Assembly (NCBI RefSeq): GCF_030296675.1
Contig: NZ_AP027736.1
Location: 620,001-684,000, forward strand
DNA: 64,000 nucleotides
Source of the DNA: Demequina sediminis
Lineage (GTDB): Bacteria > Actinomycetota > Actinomycetes > Actinomycetales > Demequinaceae
Direction: 5' to 3'
Below, piece by piece: positions 55,313-64,000 of this stretch. Each line of letters opens with the position of its first letter. The first letter of the stretch is position 1. Under the pieces are notes generated by a model that was given only the letters and a program-made list of their open reading frames with translations, did not search any database and was not told the DNA's origin. The position numbers and the translations under genes were made by a program.

Positions 55313-56881
55313 CTAGCGCACGCCCTCGATCTGCGACAGCCACGCCTGACGGGCCGCGAGAGACTCCTCGAGCTTCGAGGTGTCCTTCTTTGCCGCCTTC
55401 GCCTCCGCGATCTCGGCCTTGAGGGCCTCGATCGCGGCGTGGAGCTGCGCCGCGGCGCCGCTCGCGCGCGCCTCGAGTTCGGGGTTGCGCGAGTTCCACT
55501 GCGCGTCCTCGGCATCCCGCACGGCCTTCTCGACCGCGCCCATGCGCTTCGTCAGGCGTGCGACGTCGGCGCGCGGCACACGACCCGCGGCCTCGAAGCG
55601 GTCCTGGATCGGGCGGAGCGCCTGCTTGGTCGCCTGCAGGTCCTTGATGGGAAGCAGGGCCTCGGCCTCGACGACCGCGGCCTCCTTCGCCTCGACGTTG
55701 CCCGCGAGGGCCTCATCCTCGGCATCGGACGCGCCGCGACGCGACTGGAAGAACGCGTCCTGTGCCGCCTGGAATCGCTTCCACAGCGCGTCGTCGACGC
55801 TGCGTCGGCCACGGCCGGCGGTGCGCCACTCGTTCATGAGGTCGCGGAAGCCGCGCGCGCCGCGGTCCCAGTCGGTGGTCTGCGCGAGCTCCTCGGCCTT
55901 GGCGACGAGCGCCTCCTTGCGGGCGGCCACGTCGGTATTGGCCCTGTCGAGCTCGGCGAAGTGGTGCTTGCGCGCCTTCTCGAAGGCCGAGCGTGCGTGA
56001 GTGAAGCGCGTCCATAGGGCACGCTCGACGTCCTTGGGGATGCGCGCGCCTGAACGCTGCGCCTCCTTCCACGCGTCCAGCAACGCCCTGAGCTCGACGG
56101 TGTCGTTCTTCCAGTGCACCTTCGACTCGGGCTTGTTCGCGAGCGCCTCGGCGGTCACCACGATCTCTTCGCGAGCCGCGACCGCTGCCTCGCGGGCTGC
56201 CTTGCGCTCCTCCTGGATGCGGGTGCGGATCGCCTCCGCCTCCGCCTTCACCGCGGCGAAGCGCTCGAGCAGCGTGTCGAGGTCGCCGACGACGCTGGGC
56301 GGCGTGAGCGAGGACTCGAGCGACGCGAGCGACTCGTCGATGTCCTTGGGCGCGAGGTCCGCGGTCGCGAGGCGTGCATGGAAGCGCTCCACCGCGGCCT
56401 CGAGCTCGAAGAAGGCGTGGGCGTACGGGCGCAGCGCGTCGTCGTCGGCCGCGGGGCCCACCTCGACGCGCTCTTCGGCCACGATCACGTAGGCCACGCC
56501 GTCCTCGACGAGTCCGTGCGCGAGCGCCTCCTCGAAGCGCTCATCCGGCACCTCGGCAGCGACGGGCACGGGCACCACCACGTGGGTTGCCTGCTTGGCG
56601 ACCGCGGCGGGCGTCGGCGCCTTGAAGGCGCCGGGCTTGGGCACGCCTGGCTTGGGCGCAGCCGGCTTGGGTGCGCTGGCTTCGGGTGCGGCCGGCTTAG
56701 GAGCGCTTGCCTCGGGCGCGGCCTCTGATGCGGCCTCTGAAGCGACCTCGGTTGCCGCCTCCGGCGTCACCTCGGGCGCGGCGTCGGGAGTCGCGACATC
56801 GGCCGCGGTCTCGGGGGTGGGCTGGGACGCGGCCACGACGGCCTCGGTCTGCGACGCGGGGGCGTCGGGCGACTCGGTCAT
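55313..56881 (-). CDS. DUF349 domain-containing protein
   Basis: A 522-residue, mainly helical protein. A low-complexity Ala/Pro/Glu region fills about the first 90 residues. Repeated DUF349 units follow, with WKEAQRSGARIPKDVERALW and MNEWRTAGRGRRSVDDALWK as typical cores, each ending in a long charged helix. Biochemical activity is unknown. Its ATG overlaps the stop of the cyclophilin gene (ATGA), a pairing common in actinobacteria. Confidence 0.93.
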   Translation of the reverse strand: MTESPDAPASQTEAVVAASQPTPETAADVATPDAAPEVTPEAATEVASEAASEAAPEASAPKPAAPEASAPKPAAPKPGVPKPGAFKAPTPAAVAKQATHVVVPVPVAAEVPDERFEEALAHGLVEDGVAYVIVAEERVEVGPAADDDALRPYAHAFFELEAAVERFHARLATADLAPKDIDESLASLESSLTPPSVVGDLDTLLERFAAVKAEAEAIRTRIQEERKAAREAAVAAREEIVVTAEALANKPESKVHWKNDTVELRALLDAWKEAQRSGARIPKDVERALWTRFTHARSAFEKARKHHFAELDRANTDVAARKEALVAKAEELAQTTDWDRGARGFRDLMNEWRTAGRGRRSVDDALWKRFQAAQDAFFQSRRGASDAEDEALAGNVEAKEAAVVEAEALLPIKDLQATKQALRPIQDRFEAAGRVPRADVARLTKRMGAVEKAVRDAEDAQWNSRNPELEARASGAAAQLHAAIEALKAEIAEAKAAKKDTSKLEESLAARQAWLSQIEGVR

Positions 56882-57651
56882 GAGACGGATACCTCGTTCA
56901 CGATGACGGACAAAGCCGGCGGACCATCGGTGTCCCCGGTGATGGTGCCTGCGTCGGCAACATCCACCACACTAGCGGTCCCGTCAACGACCCTTCCCAG
57001 CACGGTGTATCCGCCGGCCGCATCGGACGGGATGACGGAGTCCTGGTAGACGATGAAGAACTGGCTGCCCATGGACTCGCCGTCGCCCGGCACGCGCGCC
57101 ATCGCGATGGTTCCGGCGGGGTATAGGTCGTCCTCGGGAGCGTTCTCGATCGGCCCATACGTGTAGCCCGGGCCGCCGGATCCGGTGCCCGTCGGGTCAC
57201 CACACTGGAGCACGTAGATGCCCTCGGTCGTGAGGCGGTGGCAGTCGGTGCCGTCGAAGAAGCCGTCTTGTGCGAGCGACACGAAGCTCGCCACGGCCTG
57301 CGGTGCCGCGGCGCCGTCCAACTCGAGCACGATGTCGCCGCGGTTGGTCGCGAGCGTCGCGGTCCACGTGCGGGATTCGGCGATCGAGGGATCGGGAACC
57401 GCGAGGTCCGTCGACACGGTGGACTCCGCGCTCGAGGTCCCGGAGGGGGTCTCCGCGCGCGCCTCGGTGCGGTTCTGGTTGAGCGCGACGAGCAGGACCG
57501 CGAGTCCGCCACCCAGGAGGAGCCCGGCCGCGACCACGATCGCCGTGATGCGGATGACGCGTTCCTTGTGGCGCTGCCTCGCGGCGATCCGCTCCTCGAA
57601 TGCGGCCTGTCGCTTCTTTGCGGCGGCCTTGGCCTGCTTGTTGCTGGTCAT
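56878..57651 (-). CDS. membrane-anchored cyclophilin-type peptidyl-prolyl isomerase
   Basis: A 257-residue protein. A basic cytoplasmic N-terminus (MTSNKQAKAAAKKRQAAFEE) precedes one TM helix (about residues 34-57). A cyclophilin domain outside the membrane has LATNRGDIVLELDGAAAPQA, CHRLTTEGIYVLQCGDPTGT and GTIAMARVPGDGESMGSQFF. The usual active-site Arg of FHR appears as CHR. It probably folds exported proteins. It is first in an operon with DUF349 and divergent from hisS. Confidence 0.93.
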   Translation of the reverse strand: MTSNKQAKAAAKKRQAAFEERIAARQRHKERVIRITAIVVAAGLLLGGGLAVLLVALNQNRTEARAETPSGTSSAESTVSTDLAVPDPSIAESRTWTATLATNRGDIVLELDGAAAPQAVASFVSLAQDGFFDGTDCHRLTTEGIYVLQCGDPTGTGSGGPGYTYGPIENAPEDDLYPAGTIAMARVPGDGESMGSQFFIVYQDSVIPSDAAGGYTVLGRVVDGTASVVDVADAGTITGDTDGPPALSVIVNEVSVS

Positions 57652-57718
57652 CGGTCCTTCTCGTGCCGGGAGATGTGCCAGGTCAGTCTACGGCGGGGCG
57701 ATGCGGAACAATGGCCGC

Positions 57719-59076
57719 ATGGCACGCGTGCAACCCCTCTCCGGATTCCCCGAATGGTCACCGCAAGAGCGTCTGGTGGAGGCGCACGTCCTTGAGACGT
57801 TGCGCGAGGTCTTCGCGCTGCACGGATTCGGCGAGATCGAGACGCGGGCCGTCGAGCCCGTCGAGCGCCTCGCCGGCGACTCGGAGGCGTCCAAGGAGAT
57901 CTACGCGATCGGTCGTCTCAACGCCGACGAGCAGTCGGGTCGCGAGGCGCGCCTGGGTCTGCACTTCGACCTCACCGTGCCGTTCGCGCGCTATGTCGAG
58001 GAGAACCAGGGACGCCTGCACTTCCCGTTCCGGCGCTTCCAGATCCAGAAGGTGTGGCGCGGCGAGCGCCCCCAGGAGGGGCGGTTCCGGGAGTTCTATC
58101 AGGCGGACATCGACGTCGTGGGCCGCGACCACCTGCCCGAGCACCTCGAGGCCGAGGTCGCGATCGTCATGGCCAGGGCGCTGGCCGCCCTCCCGATTCC
58201 GACCGCGCGCATGCACCTCAACAACCGCGCGCTCGTCGAGGGCTTCTATCGCGGCGTGGGGATTGTCGACGTCGCGGGCGCGCTGCGCAGCGTCGACAAG
58301 CTCGACAAGATCGGGCCCGACGGCGTGCGTGACGAGCTTCACGCGAAGGGTGTGTCGCCCGAGGCCGTCGCGGCCATCCTCGAGCTCGCGGCCATCCAGA
58401 CGCCCGACGACTCGTTCTTTGGCCTGGTCGAGGCGCTGTGGGACCACGCACCCATCGTCGAGGACGCGGACGATGCGCGGGCGGAGTTCGATCGCGGCGC
58501 TCGCTCCCTCGCGGCCCTGGTCGACGCGGTCAATGCCGCGGTTCCTGGCGCCGCGATCGCGGATCTCAGGATCGCTCGCGGCCTGGACTACTACACGGGC
58601 GCGGTGTACGAGACGGTGCTCGACGGCCACGAGGACCTCGGGTCGATCTGCTCGGGCGGACGCTACGACTCGCTCGTCGCGGGCGGCGGCTTCCCCGGCG
58701 TGGGGATGTCGATCGGTGTGAGCCGGCTCGTGAGCCGCATGCTGAGCGCGAACCTCGCCGCGTCCACGCGCGCGGTCCCGCAGGCGGTCCTGGTCGCCGT
58801 GACCGACGAGGCGCACCGGGCCGCCTCGGCCGCGATCGCGGACCGGCTGCGGGCGCGCGGCATTCCGTGCGAGGTGTCGCCGACCGCCGCCAAGTTCGGC
58901 AAGCAGATCCAGTACGCGGATCGCCGGGGCATCCCGTTCGTGTGGTTCCCGGGGGCGGGGAGACCGCTCCCGACGGCGAGGTGAAGGACATTCGCACGGG
59001 TGACCAGGTGCCGGCCGATGCCGACGCCTGGGTGCCTCCCGCGGACGACCTCAAGCCGCGCATCGTCCGCCGCTAG
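57719..59076 (+). CDS. hisS: histidyl-tRNA synthetase (frame break near 3' end)
   Basis: Class II synthetase, about 452 residues. It shows LGLHFDLTVPFARYVEENQG, motif 2 GRFREFYQADIDVVG, the histidine-binding LRIARGLDYYTGAVYETVLD and CSGGRYDSLVAGGGFPGVGM, and motif 3 GMSIGVSRLVSRML. A -1 break falls in the G5 run 58951-58955. One added G gives WFPGGGETAPDGEVKDIRTG and the normal end at 59076. ATG 57719 is chosen; ACAAT 6 nt upstream suggests a leaderless transcript. An essential gene such as this should be intact, which supports a sequence error. Confidence 0.95.
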
Positions 59077-59079
59077 ACT
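59074..59079 (+). promoter_or_regulatory. -10 element TAGACT before aspS, overlapping the hisS stop
   Basis: The TAG of TAGACT is the hisS stop codon. It lies 59 nt before the aspS start and implies a separate aspS promoter in addition to any read-through. Confidence 0.35.
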
Positions 59080-59132
59080 GAGTCCCGCTCTTCACTTGAC
59101 CCGCGCCACCCGCGCGTACGAAAGGCCTTGTC

Positions 59133-60902
59133 TTGCTCCGCACGCATCTCGCTGGAAACCTCCGCGCCGCCGACTCGGGCGCGACCGTCACCCTCGCCGG
59201 TTGGGTGGGTCGCCGCCGCGATCACGGCGGCGTCGCGTTCATCGACCTGCGTGACGCGTCGGGCTTCGCTCAGCTGGTGATTCGCGAGGAGATCGCTCAC
59301 GCGCTGCGCACCGAGTACGTCATCCAGGTCACCGGTGAGGTGCGCACGCGGCCCGAGGGGTCCTCGAACCCGAACCTGCCCTCGGGCGAGATCGAGGTCG
59401 ACGTCCACGAGGTCACGATCCTCAACGAGTCCGTCCCCACCCCGTTCCCGATCGACGACCACGTCACGGTCGGGGAGGAGGCGCGCCTCAAGCACCGCTA
59501 CCTCGACCTGCGTCGCCCGCAGCCGCGCGCCAACATCGTGCTGCGCTCCAAGGTCAACCAGGCGGCCCGTCGCGTGCTCGAGCGCCACGACTTCCTCGAG
59601 ATCGAGACCCCGACGCTCACGCGCTCGACGCCGGAGGGTGCCCGCGACTTCGTGGTGCCCGCCCGTCTGTCGCCGGGCTCGTGGTACGCCCTGCCGCAGT
59701 CCCCGCAGCTCTTCAAGCAGCTGCTCATGGTCGCGGGCATGGAGCGGTACTACCAGATCGCGCGCTGCTACCGCGACGAGGACTTCCGCGCGGACCGCCA
59801 GCCCGAGTTCACGCAGCTCGACATCGAGATGAGCTTCGTCGACCAGGACGACGTCATCGCTCTCGGCGAGGAGCTCGTGCGCGAGCTGTGGGCGCTGATC
59901 GGCTACGAGGTGTCGCTGCCCATCCCGCGCCTCACCTACGCCGACGCGATGGCGCGCTTCGGCACCGACAAGCCGGACCTCCGCTTCGGTCTCGAGCTCA
60001 CCGAGCTGACGTCCTACTTTGCCGACACCCCGTTCCGCGTGTTCCAGGCGGACTACGTGGGCGCGGTGGTCATGCCGGGCGGCGCGTCGCAGCCGCGCAA
60101 GACCCTCGACGCGTGGCAGGAGTGGGCGAAGCAGCGCGGCGCCAAGGGCCTCGCGTACGTGCTGGTGCAGGAGGACGGCACGCTCGGCGGTCCGGTGGCG
60201 AAGAACCTGTCCGAGACGGAGCTCGAGGGACTCGCGGCCGCCGTGGGCGCCGAGCCGGGCGACTGCATCTTCTTCGCCGCGGGCAAGGCATCGACCTCGC
60301 GCGCGCTGCTGGGCGCCGCGCGCAACGAGATCGCGCGCCGCGTGGGCCTGATCGACGAGGACCGCTTCGAGTTCGTGTGGGTCGTGGATGCGCCGCTGTT
60401 CAAGGCGGTCGACGGGGACGATGACGACGTCGTCCTGGGCACGAGCGCGTGGACCGCGGTCCACCACGCCTTCACGAGCCCCAAGCCCGAGTTCATGGAC
60501 ACGTTCGACACGGATCCCGGACCCGCGCTCGCCTACGCGTACGACATCGTGTGCAACGGCAACGAGATCGGCGGAGGCTCGATCCGTATCCACCGCCAGG
60601 ACGTGCAGGAGCGCGTCTTCAAGGTGATGGGCATCGGGGCCGAGGAGGCTCAGGAGAAGTTCGGCTTCCTCCTCGACGCCTTCCAGTTCGGCGCCCCGCC
60701 TCACGGCGGCATCGCGCTCGGCTGGGACCGCGTCACGGCGCTGCTCGCCAAGGCGGATTCGATTCGCGACGTCATCGCGTTCCCCAAGTCCGGCGGAGGC
60801 TACGACCCCCTGACGCAGGCGCCCGCGCCGATCACTCCCGAGCAGCGCAAGGAGGCCGGGGTCGACTTCGTCCCCGAGAAGAAGGAGCAGGCGGAGGCGT
60901 AG
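59133..60902 (+). CDS. aspS: aspartyl-tRNA synthetase
   Basis: Class IIb synthetase of the bacterial type, 589 residues. The N-terminal OB domain has [20 protein letters not shown]. Motif 2 is [20 protein letters not shown] followed by [10 protein letters not shown], a GAD insertion domain is present, and motif 3 is [20 protein letters not shown]. The start is TTG 59133, set by the conserved [10 protein letters not shown] and an AAAGG upstream. Whether it also charges tRNA-Asn is not decided here. Confidence 0.97.
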   Translation: MLRTHLAGNLRAADSGATVTLAGWVGRRRDHGGVAFIDLRDASGFAQLVIREEIAHALRTEYVIQVTGEVRTRPEGSSNPNLPSGEIEVDVHEVTILNESVPTPFPIDDHVTVGEEARLKHRYLDLRRPQPRANIVLRSKVNQAARRVLERHDFLEIETPTLTRSTPEGARDFVVPARLSPGSWYALPQSPQLFKQLLMVAGMERYYQIARCYRDEDFRADRQPEFTQLDIEMSFVDQDDVIALGEELVRELWALIGYEVSLPIPRLTYADAMARFGTDKPDLRFGLELTELTSYFADTPFRVFQADYVGAVVMPGGASQPRKTLDAWQEWAKQRGAKGLAYVLVQEDGTLGGPVAKNLSETELEGLAAAVGAEPGDCIFFAAGKASTSRALLGAARNEIARRVGLIDEDRFEFVWVVDAPLFKAVDGDDDDVVLGTSAWTAVHHAFTSPKPEFMDTFDTDPGPALAYAYDIVCNGNEIGGGSIRIHRQDVQERVFKVMGIGAEEAQEKFGFLLDAFQFGAPPHGGIALGWDRVTALLAKADSIRDVIAFPKSGGGYDPLTQAPAPITPEQRKEAGVDFVPEKKEQAEA

Positions 60903-60913
60903 TCGAGCCTTCG

Positions 60914-60964
60914 GAGGTGTTGCGCGGCACGAGGTGCTGCGCGGCATGAGGTGCTGCGCCGTAT
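60914..60964 (+). repeat. 17-bp tandem repeats after aspS
   Basis: Three near-identical 17-bp units (GAGGTGYTGCGCSGYAY) run from 60914 to 60964. The left arm of the following hairpin begins with the same GAGGT, like a fourth diverged unit. Confidence 0.8.
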
Positions 60965-61011
60965 GAGGTCCTCAGTGCCCGGAATCACCGGTTTCGGGCA
61001 CTGAGGACCTC
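60965..61011. terminator. 17-bp-stem hairpin between aspS and the EamA gene
   Basis: GAGGTCCTCAGTGCCCG and CGGGCACTGAGGACCTC pair perfectly around a 13-nt loop. It is the strongest hairpin noticed here. The stop codon of the convergent EamA gene (60985-60987) lies in the loop, so one arm is coding. Confidence 0.8.
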
Positions 61012-61944
61012 GCCAGACGTGCTGGCGGGGGGACGATGCGCGGGCCCGGTGGTCGCATCGATGCTGACGGCACGTGACGGTCGCCCCGCCCGCGACGCCG
61101 CGATGACGCCCGCGATCACGAGCGCGCCGCCCACGAGTTCGCCGAGCCCGGGTGTCTCTTCGAGCACCAGCCATGCGGTCAAGAGCCCGACCACGGGCAC
61201 GAGCATCGAGAACGGGGCGACGGCACCCGCGGGGTGGCGGGCCATGAGCCACACCCAGATGCCCGAGCCCGCGAGCGTGCCGAGGAGCACCGTGTAGGCG
61301 AGTCCGATCCATGCGGGCACGGCCTCGGCGGTGAGCGAGGTCGACAGCGCCTCGCCCACGCGCCCTGGTCCCTCGACGGCGAGCGACAGCGCGACCATGG
61401 GTAGGGGCGGCACGACGCTCATCCACAGCACCAGGTGGAGCGGGCGCTCCGCGCGGGCATGCCGCGAGGCGAGGTTGCCGAGCGACCACCCGAGGGCCCC
61501 GAGGAGTACCAGGGCGAACGGTGCGAACGGCGCCGTCGCTCCGTAGCTGAGCCCGACCACCGCGAGCCCCGCGGTGGCCACCGCGACGCCGACGAGTCGA
61601 GCCAAGCCCCATCCCTCCCGCAAGAACACCGCGCCGAGCACGACAGTGAACGGCGCCGAGGCCTGCAGCACGAGCGAGGCGAGGCCGGTGGGGAAGCCCG
61701 CGGCCATGCCCAGATACAGGAAGAGGAACTGGAGCGTGCCGAAGCCCAGGCCGTAGAGGAGCAGCCAGCGCACCGGCACTCGCGGCCGTGGCACCAGCAG
61801 AATCGTCGGCACCGCGATGAGCGCGAAACGCAGCGCCACGAGGAACAGGGGCGGGAAGTGCGCGAGCGACGCATGGATCGCGAGGAAGTTGACGCCCCAG
61901 AGGACGGCGACGAGCACCGCGAGGGCGGCGTGACGGGCGGGCAT
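60985..61944 (-). CDS. EamA/RhaT family transporter (DMT superfamily)
   Basis: A 319-residue inner-membrane exporter with about ten TM helices in two EamA repeats. It shows MPARHAALAVLVAVLWGVNF, LVLQASAPFTVVLGAVFLRE and FSMLVPVVGLLTAWLVLEE. Members export amino acids or metabolites; YdeD/EamA exports O-acetylserine and cysteine. The substrate is unknown. It is divergent from a LysR regulator with 71 bp between starts, which probably controls it. Its last codons form half of a terminator hairpin. Confidence 0.92.
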   Translation of the reverse strand: MPARHAALAVLVAVLWGVNFLAIHASLAHFPPLFLVALRFALIAVPTILLVPRPRVPVRWLLLYGLGFGTLQFLFLYLGMAAGFPTGLASLVLQASAPFTVVLGAVFLREGWGLARLVGVAVATAGLAVVGLSYGATAPFAPFALVLLGALGWSLGNLASRHARAERPLHLVLWMSVVPPLPMVALSLAVEGPGRVGEALSTSLTAEAVPAWIGLAYTVLLGTLAGSGIWVWLMARHPAGAVAPFSMLVPVVGLLTAWLVLEETPGLGELVGGALVIAGVIAASRAGRPSRAVSIDATTGPAHRPPASTSGEVLSARNR

Positions 61945-62003
61945 GGGGCCAGTCTCGAGCGCGCACGGGTGAAGGACAAGCGAGCATTCGTGTCCCAGAT
62001 GTT

Positions 62004-62009
62004 TAGGAT
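62004..62009 (+). promoter_or_regulatory. -10 element TAGGAT, leaderless start of the lysR gene
   Basis: TAGGAT ends 6 nt before ATG 62016 within the 71-bp divergent gap, where the LysR operator is also expected. Confidence 0.45.
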
Positions 62010-62015
62010 GCCTTC

Positions 62016-62909
62016 ATGGAAGCGCGTCATCTCGAACTGCTGAGGGACCTCAAGGAGCGCGGCACTCTCGGTGCGGTGGCCGCCGCGACCTACCGCACGC
62101 CGTCGGCGCTGTCCCAGCAGCTGAGGACGGCCGAGCGTGAGGTGGGAGTCGCGCTGGTCGAACCCGCCGCGCGGGGGCTTCGCCTGACATGGGCGGGCGA
62201 GATCCTCGCCGCGGGCGCCGACGACGTCCTCGCGGCGCTGGCACGCGTGCAGTCCGCTCTCGACGCAGGCCGCGGCGAGCCTCGCGGCACCGTGCGCATC
62301 GGCACCCTTCCGAGCGCGGGCGCCGCGCTCCTGCCGGGGCTGATGTCGAGACTCGTGGGTTCGCAGTTGCGCATCGAGGTCGAGGACTTCGACCTCGCCG
62401 AGGCGGACTACGCGCACAGGACGCTCGATCACGACCTGGTGATCGCGCACAGCCTCGCCGCGGATGTCCCCGCCGGCGCCGAGCGGCTGTTCTCGGTGGT
62501 GATCGCGCGCGAGCCGATCGACGTCGCGGTGCCCGCGGAGCATCGGCTCGCGAGCAGCCCGCGCGTGCGGCCCGAGGACCTCGCGCGTGAGCGATGGATC
62601 GCGGTGCCGCGAGGCTTCCCGTTCGCGACCGTGCACGAGTCGATCGAGGCGGTCACCGGCGTCACTCTTGACCGTATCGTCGAGGTGCGGGACAACCGCC
62701 TGGTCGAGAGCCTGGTGGGCGAGGGGCTAGGGATCGCGCTGCTACCCCGGTTCTCGACCCCGCGGTCCCCGGCCTACCGGCTCCTCCCGCTTGAGGGCGT
62801 GCATGCGACCCGCGCGATCGTCGCGATCGGTCGCCATGATCGGGTGGAACGACACGCGGTGCGCGCGGTGCTCGACGTCCTCACGGACGTGGGCGCCGGT
62901 CTCAGCTGA
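62016..62909 (+). CDS. LysR family transcriptional regulator
   Basis: A 297-residue LTTR. The N-terminal winged helix reads MEARHLELLRDLKERGTLGA and AATYRTPSALSQQLRTAERE. The periplasmic-binding-protein-like effector domain begins near PRGTVRIGTLPSAGAALLPG. By the usual divergent rule it should regulate the EamA gene, with the co-inducer likely related to the exported compound. Confidence 0.93.
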   Translation: MEARHLELLRDLKERGTLGAVAAATYRTPSALSQQLRTAEREVGVALVEPAARGLRLTWAGEILAAGADDVLAALARVQSALDAGRGEPRGTVRIGTLPSAGAALLPGLMSRLVGSQLRIEVEDFDLAEADYAHRTLDHDLVIAHSLAADVPAGAERLFSVVIAREPIDVAVPAEHRLASSPRVRPEDLARERWIAVPRGFPFATVHESIEAVTGVTLDRIVEVRDNRLVESLVGEGLGIALLPRFSTPRSPAYRLLPLEGVHATRAIVAIGRHDRVERHAVRAVLDVLTDVGAGLS

Positions 62910-62936
62910 GGTCGCGCGGAAGCGCCCGGCGGCCGG

Positions 62937-64000
62937 TCACTCGTGCGTGAGGCCGATGCGCTGGTGGAGCCGGCGCAGGGGCCCGGGTGCCCACCAGTTC
63001 CAGTCCCCCAGAAGGGTCATGGTCGCGGGCACGAGCAGCAAGCGCACCACGGTCGCGTCGAGCAGCACCGCGAACGCGAGTCCGACGCCCACCTCCTTGA
63101 TCATGAGCAGGTCGCCCATCGCGAAGCCGAGGAAGACCAGCACGATGACTGCGGCCGCCGAGGTGATGATGCGACCGGACCGCTGCAGACCCTTGCGGAC
63201 CGCGGCATCGTTGCTCTCGCCTGCGTCGACGTATTCCTTGACGCGCGCGAGCAGGAACACCTCGTAGTCCATCGCGAGCCCAAAGCCGAACGCCACGATG
63301 ATCACCGCGACATACGTCTCCACGCCTCCCGTCGAGGTGAAGCCCAGCAGCGACTCGAGATTGCCCTCCCCGAAGATCCACGTCACCACGCCCAGCGTCG
63401 CGAGCAGGGACAGCGCGTTGATGAGGAGGGTCTTGACCGGGACGAGCAGCGATCCCGTCATGAGGAACAGCAACACGAAGGTCGCGACGACGACGAGCGC
63501 CCCGGCCACCAGGGCGCCCTCGGCGATCGCGTCGATGAAGTCGATCTGCGTCGCGGCGGCACCACCCACGTTGATGGTCACGTCGGCGGGCAACTCGCGC
63601 ATCTCACGCACGGTCGAGGCGGCCTCGGGGCCGGTCGCGTCCGTCGTGTCGAGGCGCACGCCGACGAAGGTCTCGCCCTCGAGCACCACCGGCTCCTCGA
63701 CCCCCGCCACCCCGCCGAGCTCGGCCACCGCCGTGAGCCAGTCCGCGAGGGCAGCGGGCGACTCGAGCGAGTGCACCGTGACGGCGGGCTCCACGAGGTG
63801 AGGGAAGCCCTCCTCGAATGCGACGACGTAGTCGCGCCGTTCGTTGCCGACCGGCAGCGCCTCGATATCCGAGTTGCGCAGCGTGAGTCCCAGCACGGGC
63901 GACGCCAGCAGCAGAAGCAGCGCCGTGGCGCCGATCATCACGAGCCACGGGTGGCGCTGGACCCGCGTGGCGAGACGCGCGAACGCGCCGTCCTCGCGGT
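62937..64000 (-). CDS. MMPL-family RND transporter, 5' end outside window
   Basis: The C-terminal 354 or so residues of an MMPL transporter. Five or six TM helices are visible, with LAMDYEVFLLARVKEYVDAG carrying the Asp-Tyr proton-relay pair of TM10. Before them lies an extracytoplasmic domain (LPVGNERRDYVVAFEEGFPH, then VRLDTTDATG). The frame stays open to the window edge. Actinobacterial MMPLs export lipids or siderophores; this one could equally be a general hydrophobic exporter. The stop is 27 nt past the convergent lysR stop. Confidence 0.9.
   Translation of the reverse strand, partial: REDGAFARLATRVQRHPWLVMIGATALLLLLASPVLGLTLRNSDIEALPVGNERRDYVVAFEEGFPHLVEPAVTVHSLESPAALADWLTAVAELGGVAGVEEPVVLEGETFVGVRLDTTDATGPEAASTVREMRELPADVTINVGGAAATQIDFIDAIAEGALVAGALVVVATFVLLFLMTGSLLVPVKTLLINALSLLATLGVVTWIFGEGNLESLLGFTSTGGVETYVAVIIVAFGFGLAMDYEVFLLARVKEYVDAGESNDAAVRKGLQRSGRIITSAAAVIVLVFLGFAMGDLLMIKEVGVGLAFAVLLDATVVRLLLVPATMTLLGDWNWWAPGPLRRLHQRIGLTHE

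Overview
The window is a stretch of a G+C-rich actinobacterial chromosome. G or C fills most third codon positions, GTG starts are common, and neighbouring genes often overlap by ATGA or GTGA. Lineage markers are SepH, DUF4193, DUF3000, DUF3159, DUF1684, the phosphatidylinositol mannoside (PIM) genes and tandem TrkA_N proteins, with gene order typical of Micrococcales. A Demequina/Cellulomonas-like organism is my best guess, from gene content only. About 60 protein genes, six tRNAs, several hairpin terminators and four recognisable operator sites are supported. Most of the window is conserved core chromosome; I see no prophage, integron or CRISPR array.

Layout. 1-8038: sepH (partial), an inositol-monophosphatase-like gene, DUF4193/dut/OB-fold/DUF3159, a convergent TrkA pair, an APC permease and a TRAM-type RNA methyltransferase. 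8156-19381: acnA, dxs, a ribonuclease D-like gene, DUF3000, gnd, a RibD-type reductase, zapE, a PPK2 kinase and a 60-residue membrane protein. 19480-27126: a DUF222/HNH (13E12-type) gene, treZ-treY, and ohr divergent from a tetR-DUF1684 pair around a 24-bp palindrome. 27235-29143: an Aer-like PAS protein and five tRNAs (Gly, Cys, Val, Gly, Val). 29280-31258: pabB-pabC. 31267-36505: a two-component system and two paralogous secreted Ser/Pro/Ala-rich proteins. 36590-49078: a small charged protein, dgt, thrS, HIT, pgsA, a PIM acyltransferase, pimA, pdxS, NUDIX, pdxT, yebC and ruvCAB. 49186-64000: secD-secF, bifunctional rel, an unknown gene, DUF349, a cyclophilin, hisS, aspS, an EamA transporter, a LysR regulator and a partial MMPL transporter.

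The most interesting unit is at 31267-36505. One 17-bp inverted repeat (ATGAGAG, 3 nt, TCTCAYG) lies upstream of both secreted low-complexity proteins and over the predicted promoter of the histidine-kinase/response-regulator pair. In front of the two secreted genes it sits at nearly the same distance (about 90 nt) and is followed at the same offset by CTCTCCT. This predicts a small autoregulated envelope regulon that I do not recognise from named systems.

A caveat affects the whole annotation. Twelve reading-frame breaks occur in nine genes, including hisS and secD. Every one is a -1 shift, and all but one map onto a G or C run of four or five bases. Restoring one base returns the expected protein each time, so they are very probably sequence errors. 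These genes are annotated end to end as intact.
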